From Verrucomicrobiota bacterium (GTDB lineage: Bacteria > Verrucomicrobiota > Verrucomicrobiia > Methylacidiphilales > Verrucolacustridaceae), in NCBI GenBank assembly GCA_016876055.1, contig VHDM01000020.1, positions 1 to 18,766 on the forward strand: a DNA stretch of 18,766 nucleotides. Reading direction: 5' to 3'. This document shows positions 7,987-15,747 of this stretch, piece after piece. The position numbers and the translations under genes are program-made. Within the stretch, counting starts at the first letter, position 1. The number at the start of each line of letters is the position of its first letter. A model generated the notes under the pieces. It was not told the DNA's origin. It saw only the letters and a list, made by a program, of their open reading frames with translations, and did no database searches.

Positions 7987-8025
7987 TTTTTGATGTTTGG
8001 GGGGAAGGCCCGCTACGATCCCTCC

Positions 8026-8964
8026 ATGGCGATCTGGGAGTTTGAACCGTTAGCCCAGGAAAGAATCTGGGGCGGGCGCAACCTGGCCGAGCGGTTTGGG
8101 CGGAATTTAGCGGAAGGAAAAAAGATCGGGGAGACATGGGAGCTGGTGGACCGGCCGGAGGCCCAGTCGCGGGAAAAAGAGTCCGGCCAAAGGCTGCCCG
8201 AGCTGTGGAGCGGGCCGGAAAGGAAAAGACTGTTTGGATCCAGGGCGCCGGATACGGAGCGTTTCCCCATCCTGATCAAGCTGCTGGATGCGCAGGACAA
8301 GCTCTCCCTGCAGGTTCACCCTCCCGCGGAACGGGCCAGGGAGCTGGCCGGTGAGCCGAAGACCGAAATGTGGTTTTTCCTGGAGACCCAGCCCGAGGCG
8401 GAAATCCTCGCTGGGCTCAGGCGTGGGGTGAACCGACGAGAATTTGAAAAAGCGCTCAGCTCTGGAACCGTGGCAGACTGTTTTCATCGGCTGAAGACAG
8501 AGCCGGGGGCGGCGATGTTTCTGCCCTCGGGCCGGGTGCACGCCATTGGCGCCGGTAACGTGATTTTGGAGATTCAGCAGAATTCCGATACCACCTACCG
8601 CGTGTACGACTGGGGTCGGAAAGATGATGCCGGCAACCCCCGCGCGCTCCACGTGCAGGAGGCACTGGCCTCGATCCGGTGGGACGACCATGAACCGGCT
8701 TTCGTCCAGCCCCGGGGGGAGCGAATGCTGGTGTGCGACCATTTCAAGATCACGCGCTGGTGGCTGGGGCCCGGGGAACTGCGGGAACTGGTGCCGAACC
8801 CCAAGAGCTTTCGTTATCTTTTTGTGGCGGCGGGAAAAATCCGGGAGAAGGAAGGGGGGCGGGAATGGTCCAAGGGGGCGGCCAAGTTCGTCACCGCCGA
8901 TCACGGTTCCCTTTTGCTTGAGGGAATTGAAGATGCGACGGTGGTGCAGGTGGAGTTTGCGTAA
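8026..8964 (+). CDS. manA: Mannose-6-phosphate isomerase, class I
   Basis: A cytoplasmic zinc cupin enzyme that interconverts mannose-6-phosphate and fructose-6-phosphate, feeding GDP-mannose synthesis or mannose use. From the ATG at 8026 it has 312 residues, the size of the short Bacillus-type ManA rather than the roughly 390-residue enterobacterial form. The expected zinc ligands are Gln96 and His98 (SLQVHPP), Glu114 (KTEMWF) and His172 (SGRVHAIGAG), with the active-site Arg192 in TYRVYDWGR. An upstream in-frame ATG (7993) and TTG (7990) exist, but family members begin near WEFEPLAQERIWGG, which favours 8026. The 3' end is 3 bases from the convergent rnr stop. Specificity for mannose over glucose cannot be seen directly. 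Confidence 0.92.
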   Translation: MAIWEFEPLAQERIWGGRNLAERFGRNLAEGKKIGETWELVDRPEAQSREKESGQRLPELWSGPERKRLFGSRAPDTERFPILIKLLDAQDKLSLQVHPPAERARELAGEPKTEMWFFLETQPEAEILAGLRRGVNRREFEKALSSGTVADCFHRLKTEPGAAMFLPSGRVHAIGAGNVILEIQQNSDTTYRVYDWGRKDDAGNPRALHVQEALASIRWDDHEPAFVQPRGERMLVCDHFKITRWWLGPGELRELVPNPKSFRYLFVAAGKIREKEGGREWSKGAAKFVTADHGSLLLEGIEDATVVQVEFA

Positions 8965-8967
8965 GGC

Positions 8968-11085
8968 TCAGGCCGGTCGAAAATCGACCTGGCGTTTGGG
9001 GAAGTCGATGCGGAGGACGGCGACGCGGAGAGGGGCGCCGGCCTGGTAGGTTTTCCCGTGGCGGCGGCCGCGCAGGTGGCGCCGGACGGGGTCGAAGGAG
9101 TAGAAATCATCGGTCAGGGCCGAGACGTGGATCAGGCCGGAGAGCAGAAAATCCGGCAGTTCGACCAACAGCCCGAAGTTGGTCGCCTCGGTGATGACTG
9201 CCGCAAAGGTCTGGGTGGCCTTGGGGCCGGCTTGGGCCTCCAGGTATTCCAGCAGCTTGAGCTTTTTGGATTCCTGTTCGGCCTCGGCGGCGGTGCGTTC
9301 CTGCCGTGAGAGGTGCTGGGCCAACCGGTTGAGGGTTTCACTTAAAGTCTTGGGGGCTCCGCGGGGGTGGGCCAAAGTGCGGTGGACAAGCAGATCGGCA
9401 TAACGACGGATCGGGGAGGTGAAGTGCGTGTAGTGGGCCTTGGCGAGGCCAAAGTGGCCGAGGCTTTTCGGCGAGTAGACCGCACGTTTCAGCGAACGCA
9501 GCAACGCGATCTTCAAGGCATATCCATCGGGCCGGCCTGGAAGAAGTTTGAGGATTTTCTGAATCTCCCCGCGCTGGGTGAGGTCACCGGCTTTGATGCC
9601 GTGGGCCATGAGGAGCTGGCGGTACTCCGCCAGGCGTGATTCGTCCGGGACCTCATGGATGCGGTAAAGGGAAGGGCGGTGTTCCCGGTTGAGGTGGCGG
9701 GCCACGGCTTCGTTGGCAAGGAGCATGAACTCCTCGATCAACTGGTGGGACTCGTCGGAGGACTCCTTTTCGATCCGGTTTGGCCGGCCTCTCTCGTCGA
9801 GCAGGACGCGCAGTTCGGGAAAATCAAGGTCGAGAGCGCCGCTGGCGAAGCGACGCTTGCGAAGAGCCGAGGCAAACGTCCAGGCCTTTTGGAGAAAACG
9901 GTCGAGATCGTCGGTGGCGGGTCGGCGCAAGCGCCCGAGAGCCTCCTGATAGGTAAGGCGGTGGCGGGAATAGATGACGGAGCGGTCGAAGCGGGCGGTG
10001 CCGATGCGCCCATCAGGTCCGATCCGGACGAAGGCCGAGTAGGTGAGGCGCTGTTCCCGCGGCCGCAGGGAGCAGAGGTCGTCCGACAGACGGGGAGGAA
10101 GCATGGGGATGACTCCGTTGACGAGGTAGACGCTGTTGGCGCGCCGGCGGGCTTCTTCATCCAGAGCGGAGCCGGGCCGGACGTAGTGGGAGACATCGGC
10201 GATATGGATGCCGATCTCGGCATGGCCGCCGGGGAGCTCTTCTAGGGAGATGGCGTCGTCAAAATCGCGGGCGGTGTCGGGATCGATGGTGATGACGAAC
10301 TCGCCGCGCAGGTCCTCACGATCCAAGGGTTTGTCCGGCAGCTCGACTTTGGGAAAGGAGGAGGCTTCGGTGATGGCTTGGGGAGGGAACTCGGTGGGCA
10401 GATCGAATTTGCGGACAATCGAGAGGATATCGACGCCCGGATCCTCGCGTCGGCCCAGCCGCTCAACGAGGATACCCTCTGGATTGGTGTGCCGATTTTT
10501 CCATTCGGTCAGGCGGGCGACGACCTTGTCGCCGGGGGTGGCGGCGGGGGAACCCGCCGTGCCGGGTTCGGGCACGTAGAGGTTGTGCTGGAGGCGGGGA
10601 TCGTCGGGGATGACGATGAAGAAGCGGGCGGTTTTTTGCAGGGTGCCGACGATCTTGTCGTTGCGGCGCTCAAGGATACGGATCACGCGTCCGCGCGGTC
10701 TTTCCTCACCGTCGCTTCTTCGGCGGCCGGTAAAGGAGGGACGCTGGAGGCGGGCCACGACCAGATCGCCGTGCAAAGCGGTGGCGGTGTCCTCGGCGTC
10801 GATGCGGAGGTCGGGTCCCTCGCCCTCGGCCGGGGTGACGAAGGCGAAACCGCGGGGATGAAACTGAATGGTGCCGGTGATCAGATCGGCCGAGCCGGCA
10901 GAGATCCAGCGGTCGTGGCGGACGCGGGCCACGCGCCCCTCCTTTTCCAGGGCGGTCAGGGTGCGGCTAATGGCCCCCGGGGGTACGCGCAGCTTTCGGG
11001 ATAAAGAGGGGACGTCGAGGGGAGCGGCTTTTTTTCCCTGCAGGAGCGCGAGGATTCGGTCCGGCAAGCGGCTGGCGGCGGGCAT
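8968..11085 (-). CDS. rnr: Ribonuclease R
   Basis: A processive 3'-5' exoribonuclease that degrades structured RNA and takes part in RNA quality control. The 705-residue protein starts with a winged-helix domain (about residues 8-62), followed by cold-shock/OB domains (about 65-230). The RNB catalytic domain has its metal-binding aspartates at 268, 274, 276 and 277 (TIDPDTARDFDDAIS). A C-terminal S1 domain occupies about 625-705. The presence of the N-terminal HTH and S1 domain favours RNase R over RNase II. It is slightly shorter than many RNase R proteins because it lacks the lysine-rich tail after S1. It starts 31 bases from the divergent glgA start and ends 3 bases from manA. Confidence 0.95.
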   Translation of the reverse strand: MPAASRLPDRILALLQGKKAAPLDVPSLSRKLRVPPGAISRTLTALEKEGRVARVRHDRWISAGSADLITGTIQFHPRGFAFVTPAEGEGPDLRIDAEDTATALHGDLVVARLQRPSFTGRRRSDGEERPRGRVIRILERRNDKIVGTLQKTARFFIVIPDDPRLQHNLYVPEPGTAGSPAATPGDKVVARLTEWKNRHTNPEGILVERLGRREDPGVDILSIVRKFDLPTEFPPQAITEASSFPKVELPDKPLDREDLRGEFVITIDPDTARDFDDAISLEELPGGHAEIGIHIADVSHYVRPGSALDEEARRRANSVYLVNGVIPMLPPRLSDDLCSLRPREQRLTYSAFVRIGPDGRIGTARFDRSVIYSRHRLTYQEALGRLRRPATDDLDRFLQKAWTFASALRKRRFASGALDLDFPELRVLLDERGRPNRIEKESSDESHQLIEEFMLLANEAVARHLNREHRPSLYRIHEVPDESRLAEYRQLLMAHGIKAGDLTQRGEIQKILKLLPGRPDGYALKIALLRSLKRAVYSPKSLGHFGLAKAHYTHFTSPIRRYADLLVHRTLAHPRGAPKTLSETLNRLAQHLSRQERTAAEAEQESKKLKLLEYLEAQAGPKATQTFAAVITEATNFGLLVELPDFLLSGLIHVSALTDDFYSFDPVRRHLRGRRHGKTYQAGAPLRVAVLRIDFPKRQVDFRPA

Positions 11086-11116
11086 GGAACCTAGGGCATA
11101 ATGGAAGATTCATCTC

Positions 11117-12565
11117 ATGAACATCCTATTCGTGGCGGCAGAGTTGGCTCCCCACGCCAAAGTGGGCGGATTGGCGGACGTGGCGGCAGCCCTGCCACAA
11201 GCGCTGGCGGCGGCGGGCCACTCGGTAAGCGTGGCCGTACCGCTGCACCGGAGTCTGAAAAAGTCGGGAGAATTCCGGCGGACCAACCTGGAGCTACCGG
11301 TGCCGGTGGCCAACGGGACGTGGGCCAGCCGGGTTTGGCAGGGGCGGAGGGGCGGGGTCAGCCTGTATGCGATCGAGCGGGATGAGTATTTTGACCGGGC
11401 CCATCCGTACGGAGAGGGCGGAGGGGACTATCCGGACTCGCTGGACCGTTTCGTTTTCTTTTCCCGCGCGGCGCTCGAACTGGCGCGGCACATTGAGCCT
11501 GTGCCGGAGATCCTCCACGCCAACGACTGGCACACCGCACTGATCCCGGCCTTGGTTTCGGTGGTGCATCTGCCGATGCGGACCGTGTTCACGATCCACA
11601 ACCTGCGGTACCAAGGGGAATTTCCGGGATCGGATTTTCCCAGGCTCGGCCTGCCGGGGGAGATGTTCCGGCCGGAGACGCTGGAGTTTTATGGAAAGGT
11701 GAATCTTTTGAAGGGGGCCATCCTGTTGGCGCATGAGGTTACCACCGTTAGCCCCAGCTACGCGCGGGAGATTCAGACCGAGGCGTTCGGTCATGGGCTT
11801 CATGAAGTGTTGCAGGGCCGGGCGGCTCACCTCAGCGGAATCCTCAACGGCATTGATGAGGAGTCGTGGAATCCCGAGAGCGACGTGGAGTTAAAAAAGA
11901 ATTTCAGCTCCGCCCAGCCCCAGGGCCGGGAGGATTGCCGGGCGGCCCTGGAGAAGGAGATGGGACTGGAGCCGGCAAACGGGCGCCCGATTTTCGGGAT
12001 GGTGACGCGGTTGGCGGAAGACAAGGGGGTGGATCTGGCGCTGGGCACGGCCAAGGAGTTGGTGAAAAAGGGAGGCAGATTGGTGGTTTTAGGAAAAGGG
12101 CAGACCGAGCTGGAGGAGGCGGCCAAGGCGCTGGAAAAGAACCTGCCGGGTCGGGTGGCTGTGCGATTGGAACACAACGAGGGGTTGGCCCGGCGGATTT
12201 TTGCGGGAGCCGATTTTTTCCTGATGCCGTCACGATCCGAGCCGTGCGGACTGACCCAGATGTACGCGATGCGGTACGGAGCGATTCCAGTGGTGGCGGA
12301 CACGGGGGGACTTCACGACAGCGTCCAGCCCAAGAGCGCGGCGAAAAAGTCAGGCTGTGGGATCCGGTTTCCGGCCAATTCCGTTACGGGCCTCCGCAAG
12401 GGTTTGGATCAGGCCTTGGCGTGGTGGGACGAACCCGCGAGGATCGAGGAGGCCCGCCAAGACGGGATGAGACGGGACTGGGGTTGGGGTGCGGCGGTGC
12501 CGGCCTATGACACGGTGTACCGCTCGTCCGCGGGGCTCTCCTCCGGGAGAAAAAAGAAAGGATGA
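11117..12565 (+). CDS. glgA: Glycogen synthase GlgA (GT5)
   Basis: GlgA adds glucose from ADP-glucose to the non-reducing ends of alpha-1,4-glucan. The 482-residue, GT-B-fold protein has the KVGGLADV signature with Lys15 at the donor site, HANDWHTAL at about 134-142, Arg298 and Lys303 in TRLAEDKG, and Glu375 in SRSEPCGLTQ. All key residues of the family are present. A GGAAG lies about 8 bases before the ATG. It heads a plus-strand operon with a GalT-like gene 13 bases downstream and two GH57 genes. No glgC (ADP-glucose supply), GH13-type glgB or glgP is in the window. Use of UDP-glucose instead of ADP-glucose cannot be excluded from sequence alone. Confidence 0.96.
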   Translation: MNILFVAAELAPHAKVGGLADVAAALPQALAAAGHSVSVAVPLHRSLKKSGEFRRTNLELPVPVANGTWASRVWQGRRGGVSLYAIERDEYFDRAHPYGEGGGDYPDSLDRFVFFSRAALELARHIEPVPEILHANDWHTALIPALVSVVHLPMRTVFTIHNLRYQGEFPGSDFPRLGLPGEMFRPETLEFYGKVNLLKGAILLAHEVTTVSPSYAREIQTEAFGHGLHEVLQGRAAHLSGILNGIDEESWNPESDVELKKNFSSAQPQGREDCRAALEKEMGLEPANGRPIFGMVTRLAEDKGVDLALGTAKELVKKGGRLVVLGKGQTELEEAAKALEKNLPGRVAVRLEHNEGLARRIFAGADFFLMPSRSEPCGLTQMYAMRYGAIPVVADTGGLHDSVQPKSAAKKSGCGIRFPANSVTGLRKGLDQALAWWDEPARIEEARQDGMRRDWGWGAAVPAYDTVYRSSAGLSSGRKKKG

Positions 12566-12571
12566 AAGGGG
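12566..12571 (+). promoter_or_regulatory. Shine-Dalgarno that sets the GalT-like start
   Basis: AAGGGG directly after the glgA stop, seven bases before the ATG at 12579. It supports that ATG over an in-frame start 30 codons upstream (12489), which would overlap glgA and add a basic N terminus unlike the family. Confidence 0.6.
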
Positions 12572-12578
12572 ACTTGGT

Positions 12579-13610
12579 ATGCCAGAGCTGAGAAAAGACC
12601 CGGTGGTGGGACGGTGGATTGTCTTCAGTCCCGAACGGCAAATTCGCCCGGAACGGTATCGCTGCGAGGAAATGCCTCCGACCAAGCCGGAAGAGGACCC
12701 CTTTTTGGAAGGTCATGAGGCGTACACCCCGCCGGAGCTGTACGCGATCCGGCCCCATGGTGGGGCGGCCAACGGACCCGGTTGGCAGGTGCGGGTGGTG
12801 CCCAACCGTTTCCCCGCGCTCCGCGTGGAAGGGGAGCTGGAAAAGGAAGCGTTTGGATTTTATGACCGGATGAACGGGGTGGGTGCCCATGAGGTGATCG
12901 TGGAAACCCCGCACCCGCAGCTCCCGCTGGAAAAACAGAGTCTGCCAGGGGTCACGAGAGTGTTGGAGGCGTGCCGATCCCGGGTGCAAGACCTCTCCAA
13001 AGACCTGCGGATGCACTACATCCTCATTTTTAAAAACCAGGGCGCCAAGGCGGGCGCGACCATGCCCCATGCCCACACCCAGCTGATTGCCCTGCCGGTC
13101 ACGCCGATCGTGGTGAAAGAAAAACTTTGCGCGGCCCGCGCCTACTATTTGGAGAAAGACCGCAATCTGTTTGAAGACATTCTCAAAGCAGAGCGTAAAT
13201 CAGGGGATCGGCTGGTTTTTGAAAACGACGGCTTTACGGTGTTTTGCCCTTTCGCCAGCCGTTTTCCCTTTGAAACCTGCGTGATGCCACGGCGCCAGCA
13301 GGCGGACTTTCACGCCAGCAGCGATGCGGACCTGGTGCATTTGGCGGAAGCGCTGCAGAAAACGTTGGGGGCCTACGCAAGCGCCCTGAATCATCCGGAT
13401 TACAACCTGATCCTGCACACTGCGCCGTTCCGGCGGAGCCGCCGGCCGGACTCCTGGACAACCCTCGACGCGGATTTCCGCTGGCACATCGAGATCCTGC
13501 CAAGGTTGACCGGGGTGGCGGGCTTTGAGTTTGGCACGGGTTTCTACATCAATCCGACCCTGCCCGAAGAGGCGACCAGCGTCCTCCGCGAGGCGACCCT
13601 GCATGGCTGA
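12579..13610 (+). CDS. GalT-like hexose-1-phosphate nucleotidylyltransferase, zinc pair lost
   Basis: A 343-residue member of the GalT branch of the HIT superfamily, which transfers nucleoside monophosphates between phosphate and sugar phosphates through a uridylyl- or adenylyl-histidine. The active site is intact: MPHAHTQLIALP with His164, His166 (expected nucleophile) and Gln168. The N-terminal half shows RKDPVVGRWIVFSPER and VVPNRFPAL, both typical. In GalT, a CPFCxGNE motif supplies two zinc ligands; here the aligned stretch is DPFLEGHE (residues 40-47), so both Cys are missing, while a His in TPHP (112) could be the third ligand. Being just after glgA, it may act on ADP-glucose or UDP-glucose in glycogen turnover, like the related ADP-glucose phosphorylase, rather than in galactose use. 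That is inference. Its last 8 bases overlap the next gene. Confidence 0.85.
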   Translation: MPELRKDPVVGRWIVFSPERQIRPERYRCEEMPPTKPEEDPFLEGHEAYTPPELYAIRPHGGAANGPGWQVRVVPNRFPALRVEGELEKEAFGFYDRMNGVGAHEVIVETPHPQLPLEKQSLPGVTRVLEACRSRVQDLSKDLRMHYILIFKNQGAKAGATMPHAHTQLIALPVTPIVVKEKLCAARAYYLEKDRNLFEDILKAERKSGDRLVFENDGFTVFCPFASRFPFETCVMPRRQQADFHASSDADLVHLAEALQKTLGAYASALNHPDYNLILHTAPFRRSRRPDSWTTLDADFRWHIEILPRLTGVAGFEFGTGFYINPTLPEEATSVLREATLHG

Positions 13611-15735
13611 CGTTGTTCTGCTCTGGCATTTTCATCAACCCTCCTACCTCGACGCGGTCACCGGCGAGGCCTTGATGCCGTGGGTGCGGTTGCACACGGT
13701 GCGGGGCTACGCCGACATGGCCGAAATGGCCCGGCGCCATCCCCAGGTGAAGATGAACTTCAATTTGACGCCCGTGCTGGTCCAGCAGATCGAGCAGATG
13801 GCGGCGGGAAAGGTCAAGGACCGGTGGGGTCGGCTGGCGGCCACGCCCGCCCAGGAGCTGAACGAACCGGAGAAGGCCGCGCTGCTTGAGCATTTCTTCA
13901 AGATCAACTGGCACACCAGCATTGAGCCCTATCCGCGGTATCGGCAGCTGTTGGACCTACGCGGGCGGCGGACGGTCAACCTGCAGAATTTGCGGCGATT
14001 CAGGGAGGGGGATCTGCGGGATCTGCAGGTCTGGTTCAATTTGGCTTGGTGCGGATTCGCGGTGCGCAAGCGGTATCCCGAGCTGAACGAGTTGATCCGC
14101 AAAGGGCGGGACTTCTCGGAGGAGGAAAAGAAAAGGGTTTTGGAGATCCATCAGGAAACGGTGCGGGGAATTTTGGGGGAGTATCGGGGTCTGGCCGAGA
14201 GCGGGCAGGTGGAACTGACGACCACACCTTTCTACCATCCGATCCTGCCCCTGTTGGTGGACACCGACGTGGCCAAGCGGGCGATGCCGTGGGCGCGTTT
14301 ACCCGAGCGGATGCAGGCGCCGGAGGATGCGAGGGCGCAATTGGAGCGGGCGCAGGAGGCGCATACCCGGGTGTTTGGGCGGAAGGCGCGGGGGCTTTGG
14401 CCCTCCGAGGGATCGGTGAGTCCGGAGGTGGTCCCCCTGATCGCCAAGGCGGGGTTTGAGTATTTCTGTGCGGATGAGGCGGTCCTGTTTCGCGGTCTGG
14501 AGGCGCAGGGGAAAAAAGTGGATCACGTGGAGCTGTTCCAACCCTGGCGCGTGGAGGAGCAGGGGGCGACGCTCAAGGCGCTCTTCCGGGAGCGGCCGTT
14601 GTCGGATTACATCGGGTTCACGGCGGCGCGGACCGAGGCCAAGGCGGCAGCGGATTATCTGCAGGTCCATCTGGAGCATATTGCCGGGGTGATGCCCAAA
14701 GGCGGGGTGGTGACATTGGCGCTGGACGGGGAAAATGCATGGGAAGCGTTTGCGGACAGCGGCGAGGGTTTTCTCAACGAATTTTACCGACGGTTGGCGG
14801 GAGCAAACCGGATGCGAACCCAGACCCTGGGCGGGGCCTTGGACGGCCGGGAAGGCGTGGCGACGGGGCGGATCCATTCAGGATCCTGGATTGGCGCCAA
14901 TTTCGACATTTGGATCGGGGACGCGGAGGAAAACCGGGCGTGGGACTGGGTCCGGCGAACGCGCGAGTTTCTCAGGCGGGCGGAGAGCCGCGGCGAGGTG
15001 CCGGCGGAGACCTGCCAAGCCGCCTGGGACGACCTCTATGCGGCGGAGGGGAGCGATTGGTTCTGGTGGTACGGGCCGGATTTTCAGACGGACAGCGATC
15101 TGATTTTCGATGCCCTGTTCCGCACGCGACTGCAGAACGTGTACCGGCGGCTGGGCGCCGTGCCGCCGGCGGCCTTAAGCGTGCCGATCTGCGCGGCCGA
15201 GGTCCGGTTGGGCCATCCGCCCTCACGGTCGATTGAGCCCACCTTGGGGCCGCGTCCAAGTTATTTGGACTGGTCTGGAGCGGGCAAATACGAGGCGTGG
15301 CGTGACCAGGGGGCGATGGCCCAGGGCGATCGGCGGGTGCGGGCGATTTGGTACGGATTTGGAGAGAAAGATTTCTATTTCCGGATCGATGGCAAGCCGC
15401 CGGTGGGTGAGGAGGTCTGGATCGATTTTAGCCTGCCGGTGGAGGCGAAGGTGCGGGTGGTGCCGGCGGGGGACGGAGGCAGGGTGGAAGTGACCCGCTC
15501 GACCAATGGGGTCGATTTTGACGCGGTCGCGGGGGAAGCGGAAGCCATCGGCGGGCGGGGGCTGCAGGTGCGGGTGCCTTTTGCCAATCTGGGCTGGCGG
15601 AACGACGGGGCGGAAGTGAGCTGCCTGGTGCGGGTTCTGCGGGGGGGGATGGAGGCGGAACGGTACCCGGAACGAGGCTTGCTTGAATTTACCGGGCCCA
15701 ACAAAAGTCACGACATGAAAAACTGGTTTGTCTAA
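13603..15735 (+). CDS. Glycoside hydrolase family 57 (amylase/amylopullulanase-like)
   Basis: A 710-residue GH57 enzyme expected to cleave or rearrange alpha-glucan. Family motif 1 is HFHQP (residues 9-13), the nucleophile is Glu269 (GLWPSEG) and the acid/base is Asp375 (ALDGENAWEAF). The catalytic part runs to about 400, followed by a helical segment (about 430-520, with IGDAEENRAWDWV and WFWWYGPDF). A C-terminal beta-sandwich-like domain (about 555-705) contains DFYFRIDGKPP. There is no signal peptide, so it should act on cytoplasmic glycogen. The ATG at 13603 starts the HFHQP region correctly and overlaps the GalT-like stop by 8 bases; an upstream ATG at 13525 lies deep within the previous gene. 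Linkage specificity (1,4 hydrolysis, 1,6 debranching or transfer) cannot be read. Confidence 0.9.
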   Translation: MADVVLLWHFHQPSYLDAVTGEALMPWVRLHTVRGYADMAEMARRHPQVKMNFNLTPVLVQQIEQMAAGKVKDRWGRLAATPAQELNEPEKAALLEHFFKINWHTSIEPYPRYRQLLDLRGRRTVNLQNLRRFREGDLRDLQVWFNLAWCGFAVRKRYPELNELIRKGRDFSEEEKKRVLEIHQETVRGILGEYRGLAESGQVELTTTPFYHPILPLLVDTDVAKRAMPWARLPERMQAPEDARAQLERAQEAHTRVFGRKARGLWPSEGSVSPEVVPLIAKAGFEYFCADEAVLFRGLEAQGKKVDHVELFQPWRVEEQGATLKALFRERPLSDYIGFTAARTEAKAAADYLQVHLEHIAGVMPKGGVVTLALDGENAWEAFADSGEGFLNEFYRRLAGANRMRTQTLGGALDGREGVATGRIHSGSWIGANFDIWIGDAEENRAWDWVRRTREFLRRAESRGEVPAETCQAAWDDLYAAEGSDWFWWYGPDFQTDSDLIFDALFRTRLQNVYRRLGAVPPAALSVPICAAEVRLGHPPSRSIEPTLGPRPSYLDWSGAGKYEAWRDQGAMAQGDRRVRAIWYGFGEKDFYFRIDGKPPVGEEVWIDFSLPVEAKVRVVPAGDGGRVEVTRSTNGVDFDAVAGEAEAIGGRGLQVRVPFANLGWRNDGAEVSCLVRVLRGGMEAERYPERGLLEFTGPNKSHDMKNWFV

Positions 15736-15747
15736 GCCGGAGCAAGC

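Noticed and set aside
7990..8025. N-terminal extension of manA from TTG 7990 or ATG 7993
   Set aside because: The extra 11-12 residues have no counterpart in the family, whose proteins start close to WEFEPLAQERIWGG.
8975..8989. Perfect hairpin GGTCGA-AAA-TCGACC between manA and rnr
   Set aside because: It lies within the last codons of rnr, has a 3-base loop and no T-run on either side, so it is not a convincing terminator.
11097..11102. CATAAT resembling a -10 box for glgA
   Set aside because: No matching -35 at 16-18 bases, and a start from it would fall after the GGAAG ribosome site.
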